Source of the DNA: Phaeobacter inhibens DSM 16374 | GTDB lineage: Bacteria > Pseudomonadota > Alphaproteobacteria > Rhodobacterales > Rhodobacteraceae | NCBI RefSeq assembly: GCF_000473105.1 | Contig: NZ_KI421498.1 | Location: 868,001 to 932,000 of the forward strand | Length of the DNA: 64,000 nt | Reading direction: 5' to 3' | Shown: positions 44,803 to 55,588 of the stretch, one piece after another | Layout: each line of letters starts with the position of its first letter | Position numbering within the stretch: the first letter of the stretch is position 1 | Made by a program: the position numbers and the translations under genes | Notes under the pieces: model-generated | What the model was told of the DNA's origin: nothing | Seen by the model: the letters and a program-made list of their open reading frames with translations, nothing else | The model's database searches: none

Positions 44803-46068
44803 TTAGCTGCGCAGAGCGCCATGGCCACGCACCAGATATTTAAAGCTGGTGAGTTGCGCCGCCCCGACAGGGCCGCGTGCATGCATCTTACCCGTCGCAA
44901 TGCCGATCTCTGCTCCCATGCCAAATTCACCACCATCGGCAAACTGGGTTGAGGCATTGTGCATCAGGATCGCGCTATCCAGCTCAGCAAAAAACTGCGC
45001 CACAGCGCTATCGTTCTCGGTGATGATGCAATCGGTATGCTGCGAATGATGGGTACGGATATGGTCAATCGCAGCGTCAATATCATCAACCTGTTTGGCT
45101 GCGATGATGGCATCCAGATATTCACAGCCCCAATCTGCGCTTGTGGCGGCGGTCATGCCATCCGGCCCAGGCAAACCAGCCTCAGCCCGGATTTCCACCC
45201 CTGCTGTCGCCAGCGCAGTCAGCACGTCGCGGCCGATTGTCTCGGCGATATCGCGGTGGATCAACAAACATTCCGCAGCCCCACAGATACCGGTCCGGCG
45301 GGTTTTCGCGTTCAATACGATCTCCAGCGCCTTTTGCGGATCTGCATCTTTGTCGAGGTAGATGTGAACGATCCCTTCCAAATGTGCAAAGACCGGCACC
45401 CGCGCCTCGCGCTGGACCAAACCGACCAACCCCTTACCGCCACGCGGAACAATCACATCAACCGTATCGGTCATGGTGAGCAGTTCCTGAACCGCAGCCC
45501 GGTCACGTGTCGGCACCAGCTGAATGGCGTCCTCGGGCAGGTCGGCGGCACGCAGGCCCGCAGCCAAACAGCCATGAATGGCCTGACTGGAATAAAAGCT
45601 CTCCGATCCGCCCCGAAGGATCACCGCATTGCCCGATTTGAGGCATAGCGCGCCGGCATCCGCTGTCACATTGGGGCGGCTTTCGTAGATCACGCCGATC
45701 ACCCCAAGTGGGGTGCGCACACGCTGAATGTCCAACCCGGACGGTTGTGACCATTCGGCCAAGACCTCTCCCACGGGATCAGGTTGCGCGGCAACCGCGC
45801 GTAACCCGGCGACGATACCGGAAATCCTGTCCTCATCCAGCGCCAGCCGGTCCATCATGGCGGGCGATAGCCCCTTATTGCGACCAAAATCGAGATCCTT
45901 GGCATTGGCTGCCAATATCTCTGCCCGAGCGTCCCAAACCGCATCCGCGGCGGCATTCAGAGCATCGGCTTTGCGTTCAGCAGTGGCAGTCGCCAGTTTT
46001 GCGGCGGCTTGCTTTGCACGTTTGCCGATGTCACCCATCAGTGCAGCAATGTCTTGTGTCTCATTCAT
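44803..46068 (-). CDS. proA: Gamma-glutamyl phosphate reductase
   Basis: A 421-residue aldehyde-dehydrogenase-fold enzyme making glutamate 5-semialdehyde, step 2 of proline synthesis. The catalytic Cys is in [17 protein letters not shown], and [29 protein letters not shown] and SSQAIH are characteristic of ProA. It follows proB by 73 bases in the obg-proB-proA unit. Length is standard. Confidence 0.96.
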   Translation of the reverse strand: MNETQDIAALMGDIGKRAKQAAAKLATATAERKADALNAAADAVWDARAEILAANAKDLDFGRNKGLSPAMMDRLALDEDRISGIVAGLRAVAAQPDPVGEVLAEWSQPSGLDIQRVRTPLGVIGVIYESRPNVTADAGALCLKSGNAVILRGGSESFYSSQAIHGCLAAGLRAADLPEDAIQLVPTRDRAAVQELLTMTDTVDVIVPRGGKGLVGLVQREARVPVFAHLEGIVHIYLDKDADPQKALEIVLNAKTRRTGICGAAECLLIHRDIAETIGRDVLTALATAGVEIRAEAGLPGPDGMTAATSADWGCEYLDAIIAAKQVDDIDAAIDHIRTHHSQHTDCIITENDSAVAQFFAELDSAILMHNASTQFADGGEFGMGAEIGIATGKMHARGPVGAAQLTSFKYLVRGHGALRS

Positions 46069-46141
46069 TCGTTGAAACCCTTTGTAGCCCCTTTTGACAC
46101 ATCTGGTGGTCAGGCGGGGTCAGCCCTAACATGGATTGCAG

Positions 46142-48354
<2,213 letters not shown>

Positions 48355-48380
48355 TTAACGCAAACCGCGCGGCGCGCCAA

Positions 48381-48920
48381 TCACAGTTTTCGGCTGTAGG
48401 TCCATGTTGGTACGGTTGCATCGCGCGCCACGGAAAAGGTCTCCGCATCGCCAAGATACTCAAACCCGCAATGGGTCAGCACACGTGCGGAGGCCGGGTT
48501 ATCCTGAAACGCGCTGGCAAAGAGCGCGTTGCACCCTTGCGGATTGGTTTCGACCAAAGCGCGCAACGCGTCTGAGGCGAGGCCATTGTTCCAAAACACC
48601 GGGGCAATCCAATAGCCGACTTCGCTCTGGTCGCGATCAAGCCGTTTGAGGCTGATAATGCCCTTCAGCTCTTCGCCACCGTCTGCGGTGCCATCAATGG
48701 CCCAGACATCTTCTTCGCGTTCCTCGTCCAGGGCGCGGGCAACAAAAGCCTCAATCGCGCCGGGTGGCAGCGGATGCGGAATAGCGGTCGTCATACGGGC
48801 AACGCGTTCATCGCTGACATAGTGGGCAATCAGCCCCTCGTCAGATTTGCGCAACGGGCGCAGAACAAAACGCCCCGCATCGATCACGGGCTGTTCTGTT
48901 CTTTTATGATCCAAACTCAT
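48381..48920 (-). CDS. GNAT family N-acetyltransferase (RimJ/RimL-like)
   Basis: A 179-residue GNAT protein of the Acetyltransf_3 type: TGRF-like opening (DAGRFVLRPLRKSD), the core strand GIISLKRLDRDQSEVGYWIAPVFWNNGLASDALRALVE, and NPASARVLTHCGFEYLG, a hallmark of ribosomal-protein or antibiotic/amino-acid N-acetyltransferases. The substrate is unknown. The ATG at 48920 follows GAGGAGC. It sits between rpmA and obg, and this rpmA-GNAT-obg order is known in related genomes. Confidence 0.86.
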   Translation of the reverse strand: MSLDHKRTEQPVIDAGRFVLRPLRKSDEGLIAHYVSDERVARMTTAIPHPLPPGAIEAFVARALDEEREEDVWAIDGTADGGEELKGIISLKRLDRDQSEVGYWIAPVFWNNGLASDALRALVETNPQGCNALFASAFQDNPASARVLTHCGFEYLGDAETFSVARDATVPTWTYSRKL

Positions 48921-49065
48921 GCCCTTGCTCCTCTCGAAGAATACCAACACTCATCTTGCTGCCGGATTGCTGCCGGACAAAACCGCGGGGCCTTAACAAA
49001 CTGTTGCGCCCTGCCCTAACGCAAAGCCGTTGAGAACTGGTTAGGTTTTGCCACCGGGACAAAAT

Positions 49066-49094
49066 AAAAAGGGACCGGCGATGTCGCCGATCCC
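49066..49094 (-). terminator. Rho-independent terminator of rplU-rpmA
   Basis: 11-bp stem (49070-49080 with 49083-49093, one G-T pair) followed on the minus strand by TTTTTATTTTG, 30 bases past the rpmA stop. Confidence 0.8.
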
Positions 49095-49123
49095 CTGATT
49101 GTGTCTCACCTTTCAGGTTCGGC

Positions 49124-49393
49124 TTATTCAGCGGCCTCCGCCACTGGCAGAACCGAAATAAAGGTGCGGCCCTTGAGGCCCTTGTGGAAGGTTACAGCAC
49201 CGTCCGTGGTTGCAAAGATGGTGTGATCTTTGCCCAGACCAACGCCTTCGCCCGGCCAAAACTTGGTGCCGCGCTGACGTACGATGATGTTGCCAGAGAT
49301 GGCTGCTTGGCCACCATAGAGTTTCACGCCAAGGCGGCGACCGGCTGAGTCGCGGCCGTTACGTGAGGAACCACCAGCTTTCTTATGTGCCAT
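49124..49393 (-). CDS. rpmA: 50S ribosomal protein L27
   Basis: An 89-residue L27 beginning [48 protein letters not shown]-type sequence, the peptidyl-transferase-centre protein. The sequence begins directly at AHKKAGG without the cleavable N-terminal extension seen in Firmicutes. It lies 11 bases after rplU and is followed by a terminator. Confidence 0.97.
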   Translation of the reverse strand: MAHKKAGGSSRNGRDSAGRRLGVKLYGGQAAISGNIIVRQRGTKFWPGEGVGLGKDHTIFATTDGAVTFHKGLKGRTFISVLPVAEAAE

Positions 49394-49404
49394 TGTCTAT
49401 CTCC

Positions 49405-49995
49405 TTAGCCTTTAGCCAATTCTTTGGCCTGCTCAACCCATTCGGGCTTCACTTTGACCGCGTCGATAGCAGCAATGTCAGCATCCGACAAGGCCGCGAT
49501 CTGGGCAAAGCTGGTCAGACCGGCTTCTTCCAGCTTCTTGGCAGCGGCGGGACCAACACCTGTCAGCTCGGTGAGGTTGTCACCGGAGGCAGCAGGCGCA
49601 GCCTTTTTTGCAGCCGGAGCGGCTTTGGCAGCAGGCGCATCGCCCTGACCGCTGGCAGCTTTCACGCCGGACTTGTCAGCGCCGGAGGCCAGGATCTCGG
49701 TGATCTTGACCAGAGTCAGCTTCTGACGGTGACCCTTGGTGCGCTTGGAGGAGTGCTTACGACGGCGCTTCACAAAGTGAATGACCTTCTCGCCTTTGAT
49801 CTGATCGACGACTTCGGCCTGAACCGCAGCACCGTCAACAAAGGGCGCACCCACAACCGGTGCATCACCACCGAGCATCAGGACGTCGTTGAACTGGATT
49901 GTTTCGCCAGCATCAGCAGCCAATTTTTCCACGCGCAGCATATCGCCGGCCTGAACTTTGTACTGCTTGCCGCCGGTTTTGAGGACCGCAAACAT
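49405..49995 (-). CDS. rplU: 50S ribosomal protein L21 with C-terminal helix-hairpin-helix extension
   Basis: Residues 1-103 are a normal L21 (MFAVLKTGGKQYKVQAGDMLRVEKL; HFVKRRRKHSSKRTKGHRQKLTLVKITEI). A further ~93 residues follow: an Ala/Lys/Pro linker, then LTELTGVGPAAAKKLEEAGLTSFAQIAALSDADIAAID, a helix-hairpin-helix-like module of the kind that binds nucleic acid. E. coli L21 stops at 103 residues. The extension appears in frame with no sign of a frameshift; long L21 proteins are annotated in other Rhodobacterales, but their purpose is unknown to me. Confidence 0.95.
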   Translation of the reverse strand: MFAVLKTGGKQYKVQAGDMLRVEKLAADAGETIQFNDVLMLGGDAPVVGAPFVDGAAVQAEVVDQIKGEKVIHFVKRRRKHSSKRTKGHRQKLTLVKITEILASGADKSGVKAASGQGDAPAAKAAPAAKKAAPAASGDNLTELTGVGPAAAKKLEEAGLTSFAQIAALSDADIAAIDAVKVKPEWVEQAKELAKG

Positions 49996-50247
49996 ATGCG
50001 TCTTTCCTTTTCTACCCGCGTCCTACGGTCCCTTTCGCATCAGATGCGTCCAGCGTTTCGACCCGAAGGCCACCTCGAACAGCGCGCCCCGTGGGGGCGT
50101 ATGACAAATAAACCCCGGCACAGAGAATCCGGGCCGGGATGCGGGCTTATGCGGCGAAACGGAGGAGCTGTCAACCCTGGGCGGTCATCGCCAATGCAGC
50201 CTGAATAGACGACCGGATGTCTAAAGGTCGCAGCGCAGTTATCTGCC

Positions 50248-51099
50248 TCAGAGATCCCGCGCCGGTTCCAGCTCTTTCAGCCGGTAGGCCAGCACCTCAA
50301 AACGATTGGCAGTAATTTCGAATGTCACTGCATTGAGCAACTCATAAACCCGCTGCATAAGCGGATGCTCCAGCGCCACGATATACTCTTGCAGCTCATC
50401 ATCGCTGAACGCCTGATAGGTATAAGCATTCGCCGCCATATTTGCAGCCTGCAGTGCCATCTGGGTCGAGGCCTGCTGATCCTTCATAAAGGCGCGCAGC
50501 CCGTCCGCGTCCAGCTGCAGATCGATCACACCGGCGGCGCTCGCCGCCATCAGGAACCGAAACTGGATTTCCTGCACCGCCTTCACACCTGTGCCATCGG
50601 CATCGATTGCCTGCCCCATGCGCTGGAACAGCTGCGGGCGCTCACTGCCCTCGGCCACCAAGTCAGAGATGATGCGCAGCCCTGCCTGCTGCTTGGTCTC
50701 ATCATCCTCAACCATATGCGAGGCATTCTCTGCCTGCACCAGACGCGCGCCCAGCGGGCTGGCGTAGAACTCAGCGGCATGGGCCAGCGCGTCCTCTTCC
50801 AGCGTTTCCTCCAAAATCCCGAGTGCAATCTCGCGCATTTCCTGACGGTCAAACACATCCTGCGACAGCCGCCCCCAGGCGACACCGAAGTCGCCAGCAT
50901 CCACCCCCAGCATATCCGGCGCCATTTCGGCCGACAGGGCTATACTGTCCAGCGCCACGTCAAACCCAGTGGTCTCAAGAAAGGCGAGCACCCTGCCCCG
51001 CTCTGCGGCCTGAGCGGCGGAGATTGCAAATAACGATGCAAGAACAAGACTGAAGAGCGCTTGCATCACACGGGTTCGGAACGACATGGGCTGTATCAT
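50248..51099 (-). CDS. DUF2059 domain-containing exported protein
   Basis: A protein of about 283 residues with a signal peptide (FRTRVMQALFSLVLASLFAISAAQA) and an all-helical body containing a DUF2059-like repeat (EEDALAHAAEFYASPLGARLVQAENA; FSDDELQEYIVALEHPLMQRVYELLNA). The function is unknown; such proteins are periplasmic. The start is uncertain: ATG 51099 or 51087 places the signal peptide correctly, while a longer reading to 51165 would add a hydrophilic stretch before it. It is a single gene, divergent from tRNA-Ser. Confidence 0.72.
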   Translation of the reverse strand: MIQPMSFRTRVMQALFSLVLASLFAISAAQAAERGRVLAFLETTGFDVALDSIALSAEMAPDMLGVDAGDFGVAWGRLSQDVFDRQEMREIALGILEETLEEDALAHAAEFYASPLGARLVQAENASHMVEDDETKQQAGLRIISDLVAEGSERPQLFQRMGQAIDADGTGVKAVQEIQFRFLMAASAAGVIDLQLDADGLRAFMKDQQASTQMALQAANMAANAYTYQAFSDDELQEYIVALEHPLMQRVYELLNAVTFEITANRFEVLAYRLKELEPARDL

Positions 51100-51218
51100 A
51101 CTCCGAAACCTAAGCGTTTTCCGGCGCGAGACAATGAAAAATCCGTTTTCCTGCTCAATGCGCAAAATCCCCCTTGCGCGCCTGCGAATTCCACTTTAAA
51201 CGCCCTCTCACCCCCCGC

Positions 51219-51308
51219 GGAGAGGTGCCGGAGTGGTCGAACGGGGCGGTCTCGAAAACCGTTGTTCCTTCACGGGAACCCAGGGTTCGAATCCCTGTCT
51301 CTCCGCCA
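51219..51308 (+). tRNA. tRNA-Ser (anticodon CGA)
   Basis: A 90-nt cloverleaf: acceptor GGAGAGG (51219-51225) pairs with TCTCTCC (51298-51304), discriminator G and encoded CCA at 51306-51308. The anticodon loop CTCGAAA gives anticodon CGA (reads UCG). The long variable arm GTTGTTCCTTCACGGGAAC-type and T-loop GGTTCGAATCC are those of a class II serine tRNA. Confidence 0.95.
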
Positions 51309-51482
51309 TTATTACCTGAAAAACATGATCACTCCTGATGTGGCCCGACAAGTATTGCGGCGGGCTTATCTACCATTGTCGCCGTAATGTCGGCAGGAAT
51401 GCCCGTCATTCGGTGCGGCTCCACACCTATCATTAAGTATTTTCGGTAAAAAAAAGGACTGACGCTGATCAGGAGTTGCGAT

Positions 51483-53141
51483 TTGACTATTGCGTTCCCA
51501 AACGGATTTAACTGTCCGCTCTATACGCGTGCGGTTCTTCTTATGCGAAACCGTAACTTCGCAGACGCCGAACAGGTGATGCGCAGCTCTCTCGCGTATG
51601 AGGGGGAGACTGCGCTCAGCTATCACTATCTGGCTGAAATCGTCGCCTCCCGTCCCGGTCGCATCGGCGAGGCAATCACCCTTCAGGAAACCGCTCTGTC
51701 CCTGGCCCCGTCAAATTCGGTTTTTATTGCCGCTCTTGGATCCCGCCTGAAAGATGGCGGGTTTGACAGGCAAGCCCTTGAGACCCTGGAAACCGCTCTA
51801 TCGATCGATGAGAACAGCCCGATCGCGCTCCCTCTGATCATGAGGCTTCGGCGCAAATTTCTAGCATGGGAGAGTGCGGCGCAAGAACAGCGCTGCCTTG
51901 AGAGCGTGAAGCAGGCCGGGCACACCCCGGACCCGCTGGCGTTGCTGACCTATCTTGATGATCCGCAGGTCCAGCTCGACAATGCACGACTACGGGCTCC
52001 CAAACCCAAACGGGCCAAACCGACACCCCATGATCCCGGTGCCAAGATCAGAATTGGGTATTTCTCCAGCGATTTCTATGAGCACCCGACGATGCATCTG
52101 TTCAGAGGTCCACTGAAGGCGCATGACAGGGAGAAATTCGAATTCTTCGTCTACGATCTGTTGCCAAAAGATCGATCAGAAGAAAGCGCCTTCGTTCGCG
52201 AATTCGCAGATCACTACAGGGACGTCTCAGACCTGACGGCTGAGGCGATTGCCAACCTGTCTGTCCGCGACAAGGTTGATATCGCCATCGACCTGAAGGG
52301 GGACACGTTCGCCTCAAAACAAGAGATCTTCGCCCATGGTGCAGCCCCGGTCCAAGTCTCGTTTCTTGGGTTTCCAGGTACAACCGGTATGGACATGATA
52401 GACTATATGATCGCGGATCATGCCACCATTCCCGAAGGCGCCGAGCGGTATTATAGCGAAACCATCCTCAGACTGCCCAACTGCTATCAGCCCAACAGCA
52501 ATTGCCGCCACGTCCCCGAGGTCCGCAACACAAGATCTGACTACAACCTGCCGCAGGACAAATTCGTCTTCGCCAATCTGAACAACACCTATAAGGTCGG
52601 CCCGCGAGAGTTCGCCACCTGGATGAAAATACTTAAAAGAACTCCGGAGTCGGTGCTGCTCTTTTACATGGGCAAGGATGATCTCTGTGATGTCATCGCT
52701 CAAAAGACCGAGGCCCATGGCGTGGATCCGGATCGGATCATCCCCTGCGGTGCGTTACCGCAGGCTGACCACCTTGAGCGGATAGCACAGGTCGACCTGT
52801 GCCTGGATTGTTTCAGCTACAATGCCCATACAACCGCGTCCGACGCCCTGTGGGCCGGGGTTCCGATACTGACACTTGCTGGTAAACAGTTCGCAGCCCG
52901 CGTAGCCAGCAGCATACTGAGCGCAGCGCATCTGCCAGACCTGTCTGTGAAATCCGAAGAACTCTTCATCGACAAGGCTGTCAGCCTGGCAAAGAACCCA
53001 GATGAAATGATGCGGATCAAACACCACCTGAGGGAGCAAAGATTTGCCCTGCCGCTGTTTGACACCGAAGCCTGGACGAGGGATTTCGAGAACGCGCTTC
53101 ATCAAATCTATCACGAGACCCAGTCCGCAGCTGGACGCTGA
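51483..53141 (+). CDS. TPR / O-GlcNAc-transferase-like glycosyltransferase (GT41)
   Basis: A 552-residue protein. The N-terminal ~130 residues look like degenerate tetratricopeptide helices (SYHYLAEIVASRPGRIGEAITLQETALSLAPSN). From about 180 the sequence matches the GT41/SPINDLY catalytic region: RIGYFSSDFYEHP, VSFLGFPGTTGMDMIDYMIADHATIPE, LPNCYQPN and the UDP-binding LDCFSYNAHTTASDALWAGVPILTLAGKQFAARVASSIL. It would glycosylate proteins or surface molecules. Start TTG 51483 follows AGGAG by 7 bases. It stands alone beside tRNA-Ser and appears less GC-rich than flanking genes, hinting at horizontal gain. Confidence 0.85.
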   Translation: MTIAFPNGFNCPLYTRAVLLMRNRNFADAEQVMRSSLAYEGETALSYHYLAEIVASRPGRIGEAITLQETALSLAPSNSVFIAALGSRLKDGGFDRQALETLETALSIDENSPIALPLIMRLRRKFLAWESAAQEQRCLESVKQAGHTPDPLALLTYLDDPQVQLDNARLRAPKPKRAKPTPHDPGAKIRIGYFSSDFYEHPTMHLFRGPLKAHDREKFEFFVYDLLPKDRSEESAFVREFADHYRDVSDLTAEAIANLSVRDKVDIAIDLKGDTFASKQEIFAHGAAPVQVSFLGFPGTTGMDMIDYMIADHATIPEGAERYYSETILRLPNCYQPNSNCRHVPEVRNTRSDYNLPQDKFVFANLNNTYKVGPREFATWMKILKRTPESVLLFYMGKDDLCDVIAQKTEAHGVDPDRIIPCGALPQADHLERIAQVDLCLDCFSYNAHTTASDALWAGVPILTLAGKQFAARVASSILSAAHLPDLSVKSEELFIDKAVSLAKNPDEMMRIKHHLREQRFALPLFDTEAWTRDFENALHQIYHETQSAAGR

Positions 53142-53311
53142 ATTCGTTGCGCAAACGACAACATTTCAAAACTCGCTGATCGCCGCGCCTGTGGTTGTGG
53201 CGCCTATAATATGAAGTCTGTCAGCACCACGAGACGCTGGCGCCGTGCTGACGGATGAGCACTTAGGGTGACCAAGGCAGCGGCTGAAATTGAGGCGTCT
53301 GCTGGCCCATG

Positions 53312-54532
53312 TCAGCCAAACAGCTCATGCGCCAACTCCAGCGCATCGATCAGCACATCGACCTCTTCCTTGGTGTTGTACAACCCGAAAGAGGCCCGAC
53401 AAGTGGCGGCTACGCCAAGGTGGTCCATCAGCGGCCCCGCACAATGCTGCCCTGCGCGCACGGCCACGCCCTTTTTATCAAGAATAGTGGAAATATCATG
53501 CGCATGGGCGGCACCCTCAAGCGTAAAGCTGAAAATCGCTGCCTTGTCAGCAGCTTGCCCCTGAATATTCACCCAATTCAAACCGCTTAGTCGCTCGTTG
53601 GCATAGGTCGTGATGGCGGTCTCATGTGCGGCGATATTCTCCATGCCGATGTCCATCATGTATTCTAGCGCCACGCCCAGACCGATCATCTGAACAATTC
53701 CGGGCGTTCCAGCCTCAAACTTCATCGGCGCATCATTATAGATCACCTGATCACGGGAGACTTCCTTAATCATATCGCCGCCGCCCATAAAGGGGCGCAT
53801 CTCTGCCATGCGCTCGGGCCGAATGTAGATCGCGCCAGACGAGGACGGTCCATAGAGTTTGTGCCCGGTGATGGCATAGAAATCACAACCGATATCCTGC
53901 ACATCCACCGGCATATGCACCGCACCCTGCGAGCCGTCGACCAAGACCGCAACGCCCTGTTCACGCGCTTCACGGCAGATGGTTTTCACATCTACAATGG
54001 TTCCCAACACATTGGAACATTGGGTAATTGCGATGAGCTTGGTCTTGGGGCCAATCGCATCCAATACCGTCTGCGGATCAAGGCTACCGTCAGCAGAAGT
54101 CTCAACCCACTTCAGCACCACCCCCTGACGCTCACGCAGGAAATGCCAAGGCACGATATTGGCATGATGCTCCATCACGCTCAGGATGATCTCATCCCCG
54201 GCTTGCAACTGCGGCATCGCCCAACCATAGGCAATGGTGTTGATGCCTTCGGTGGTGCCGGAGTTCATCACAATCGTGTTTTCATCCCCGGCATTCAGAA
54301 AACGGGAGATGGTGCCACGCACACTTTCATATTTCTCGGTCGCCAGGTTAGAAAGATAATGCAACCCTCTGTGAACGTTCGAATATTCCTCTGAATATGC
54401 ACGGGTAATTGCATCAATCACCACCTGAGGTTTCTGCGCCGACGCGCCATTGTCCAGATAGGTCAGCGGCTTGCCGTTCACCTGGCGGGACAGGATCGGA
54501 AAATCGGCGCGAATTTTTTGGACGTCATACAT
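53312..54532 (-). CDS. sufS: Cysteine desulfurase SufS (group II)
   Basis: A 406-residue PLP enzyme releasing sulfur from cysteine for Fe-S assembly. PLP Lys lies in YAITGHKLYGPSSSGAIY, and the catalytic Cys is in VRAGQHCAGPLMDHLG, the group II (SufS/CsdA) form. The ATG at 54532 gives the usual MYDVQKIRADFPIL opening and a 406-residue length. It overlaps the upstream membrane-protein gene by 8 bases and is the last gene of the isc/suf transcript. No sufE follows, although SufS normally needs an acceptor. Confidence 0.93.
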   Translation of the reverse strand: MYDVQKIRADFPILSRQVNGKPLTYLDNGASAQKPQVVIDAITRAYSEEYSNVHRGLHYLSNLATEKYESVRGTISRFLNAGDENTIVMNSGTTEGINTIAYGWAMPQLQAGDEIILSVMEHHANIVPWHFLRERQGVVLKWVETSADGSLDPQTVLDAIGPKTKLIAITQCSNVLGTIVDVKTICREAREQGVAVLVDGSQGAVHMPVDVQDIGCDFYAITGHKLYGPSSSGAIYIRPERMAEMRPFMGGGDMIKEVSRDQVIYNDAPMKFEAGTPGIVQMIGLGVALEYMMDIGMENIAAHETAITTYANERLSGLNWVNIQGQAADKAAIFSFTLEGAAHAHDISTILDKKGVAVRAGQHCAGPLMDHLGVAATCRASFGLYNTKEEVDVLIDALELAHELFG

Positions 54533-55106
54533 GGTCGGGAAGTCCCAATAGTGCCGGGGCATGGGCCCCCAAGAGCAGAGAGAGAAGGAAGACGATCAAA
54601 ATCGCCGACATCAAAACCGAGCCGATGGCTCGCCAGACAGATGTAAACTGATGTGCTTCTTTGATGAACAGCAGAAAGATCGCCAGCATGACGAAATTTG
54701 CCACCAGCGCAATCAGCGAGGCCGCCAACGGCAGGACCAGATGCAGCAGTATCACCGCAGCCAAAAGCACAATCTGCACCGCGTTCAGCCAGACGTTGAC
54801 CGCAAGTATGTCAACAAAACGCGCCTGCCCGCCGATCCACCGACCCGTCCAGGTCAGCAGCGCGGTGATGCCAAGATGCAGGGCAAAAACCGCGCCGGCA
54901 TAGGGCAGCGGGGACATGCTGGGCAGGAGACTGCCGTCGCTAGGCAGCATCGCATCTGCCACTTCAAGCATCAACGTGTTCAGCACCGCTGTCAGCAACA
55001 AAGCCAAAACGAGCGCCTGACGGGGCCAGTCAACCGACAAAAGCACCCGCGCCGCCGCAGTCGGCGCACTGAAGGTCAGGCTCGCAAGTGTTTGATAGGG
55101 TATCAT
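54525..55106 (-). CDS. Yip1-domain membrane protein in suf operon
   Basis: A 193-residue integral membrane protein with about five hydrophobic segments (31-50, 70-85, 100-118, 125-150, 160-185), resembling the YIP1 family. It overlaps both neighbours (4 bases with the 161-residue gene, 8 bases with sufS), so it is translated as part of the Fe-S assembly operon. No biochemical role in Fe-S assembly is known for this family, and nothing in the sequence shows metal-binding motifs. Function unknown. Confidence 0.75.
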   Translation of the reverse strand: MIPYQTLASLTFSAPTAAARVLLSVDWPRQALVLALLLTAVLNTLMLEVADAMLPSDGSLLPSMSPLPYAGAVFALHLGITALLTWTGRWIGGQARFVDILAVNVWLNAVQIVLLAAVILLHLVLPLAASLIALVANFVMLAIFLLFIKEAHQFTSVWRAIGSVLMSAILIVFLLSLLLGAHAPALLGLPDHV

Positions 55107-55588
55107 TTTTTACCCCAATAAGACTGCGCCATACCGCTGATCCAGAACCAGAGAAACAACATAAACCAGAGCCCGCCGACCAGTGTCAGTTCAAATCCTG
55201 AACCGATAAAACCGGCTACAAGCCCGTTCAGCAGCATCAGCGGGCTGGCAGCCAGAAAGGCCCAGAACAACGCCAGACGGGCCTGTGCGCTGCCGCCTGA
55301 GCCGCCGAACATCCGGGCAAACCCATGGGCCAGGAACGCCAGCACATACAACAACAACGGCGCCATGAACAGCAATGCAAGCAGCGATCCGCCCAGCAGC
55401 ATGTTCAGCTCTTGCCCGGTTAGATGTGCCTCCCGCGCCCGCACCGGCATCTGCGCGATGAACGCCAGAGCACAGCCAGCCATCAGAATGGCGAGCAGCC
55501 GGTCTTCATGCAGCCCCATGGCAAGACGCCGCGCAAAAACTTTGCGCGGCCCCTTATACGTGGCGACAATGTCCTGACTGACGGACAT
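55103..55588 (-). CDS. Yip1-like membrane protein of unknown function in suf operon
   Basis: A 161-residue membrane protein with roughly four hydrophobic segments (about 30-48, 60-85, 105-125, 133-152). It overlaps sufD by one base and the next membrane-protein gene by four, indicating coupled translation. The two adjacent membrane proteins could form a pair. I do not recognise a functional motif. Its N terminus (MSVSQDIVATYKGPRKVFARRLAMGLHEDRLLAILMAG) is amphipathic. Confidence 0.72.
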   Translation of the reverse strand: MSVSQDIVATYKGPRKVFARRLAMGLHEDRLLAILMAGCALAFIAQMPVRAREAHLTGQELNMLLGGSLLALLFMAPLLLYVLAFLAHGFARMFGGSGGSAQARLALFWAFLAASPLMLLNGLVAGFIGSGFELTLVGGLWFMLFLWFWISGMAQSYWGKK

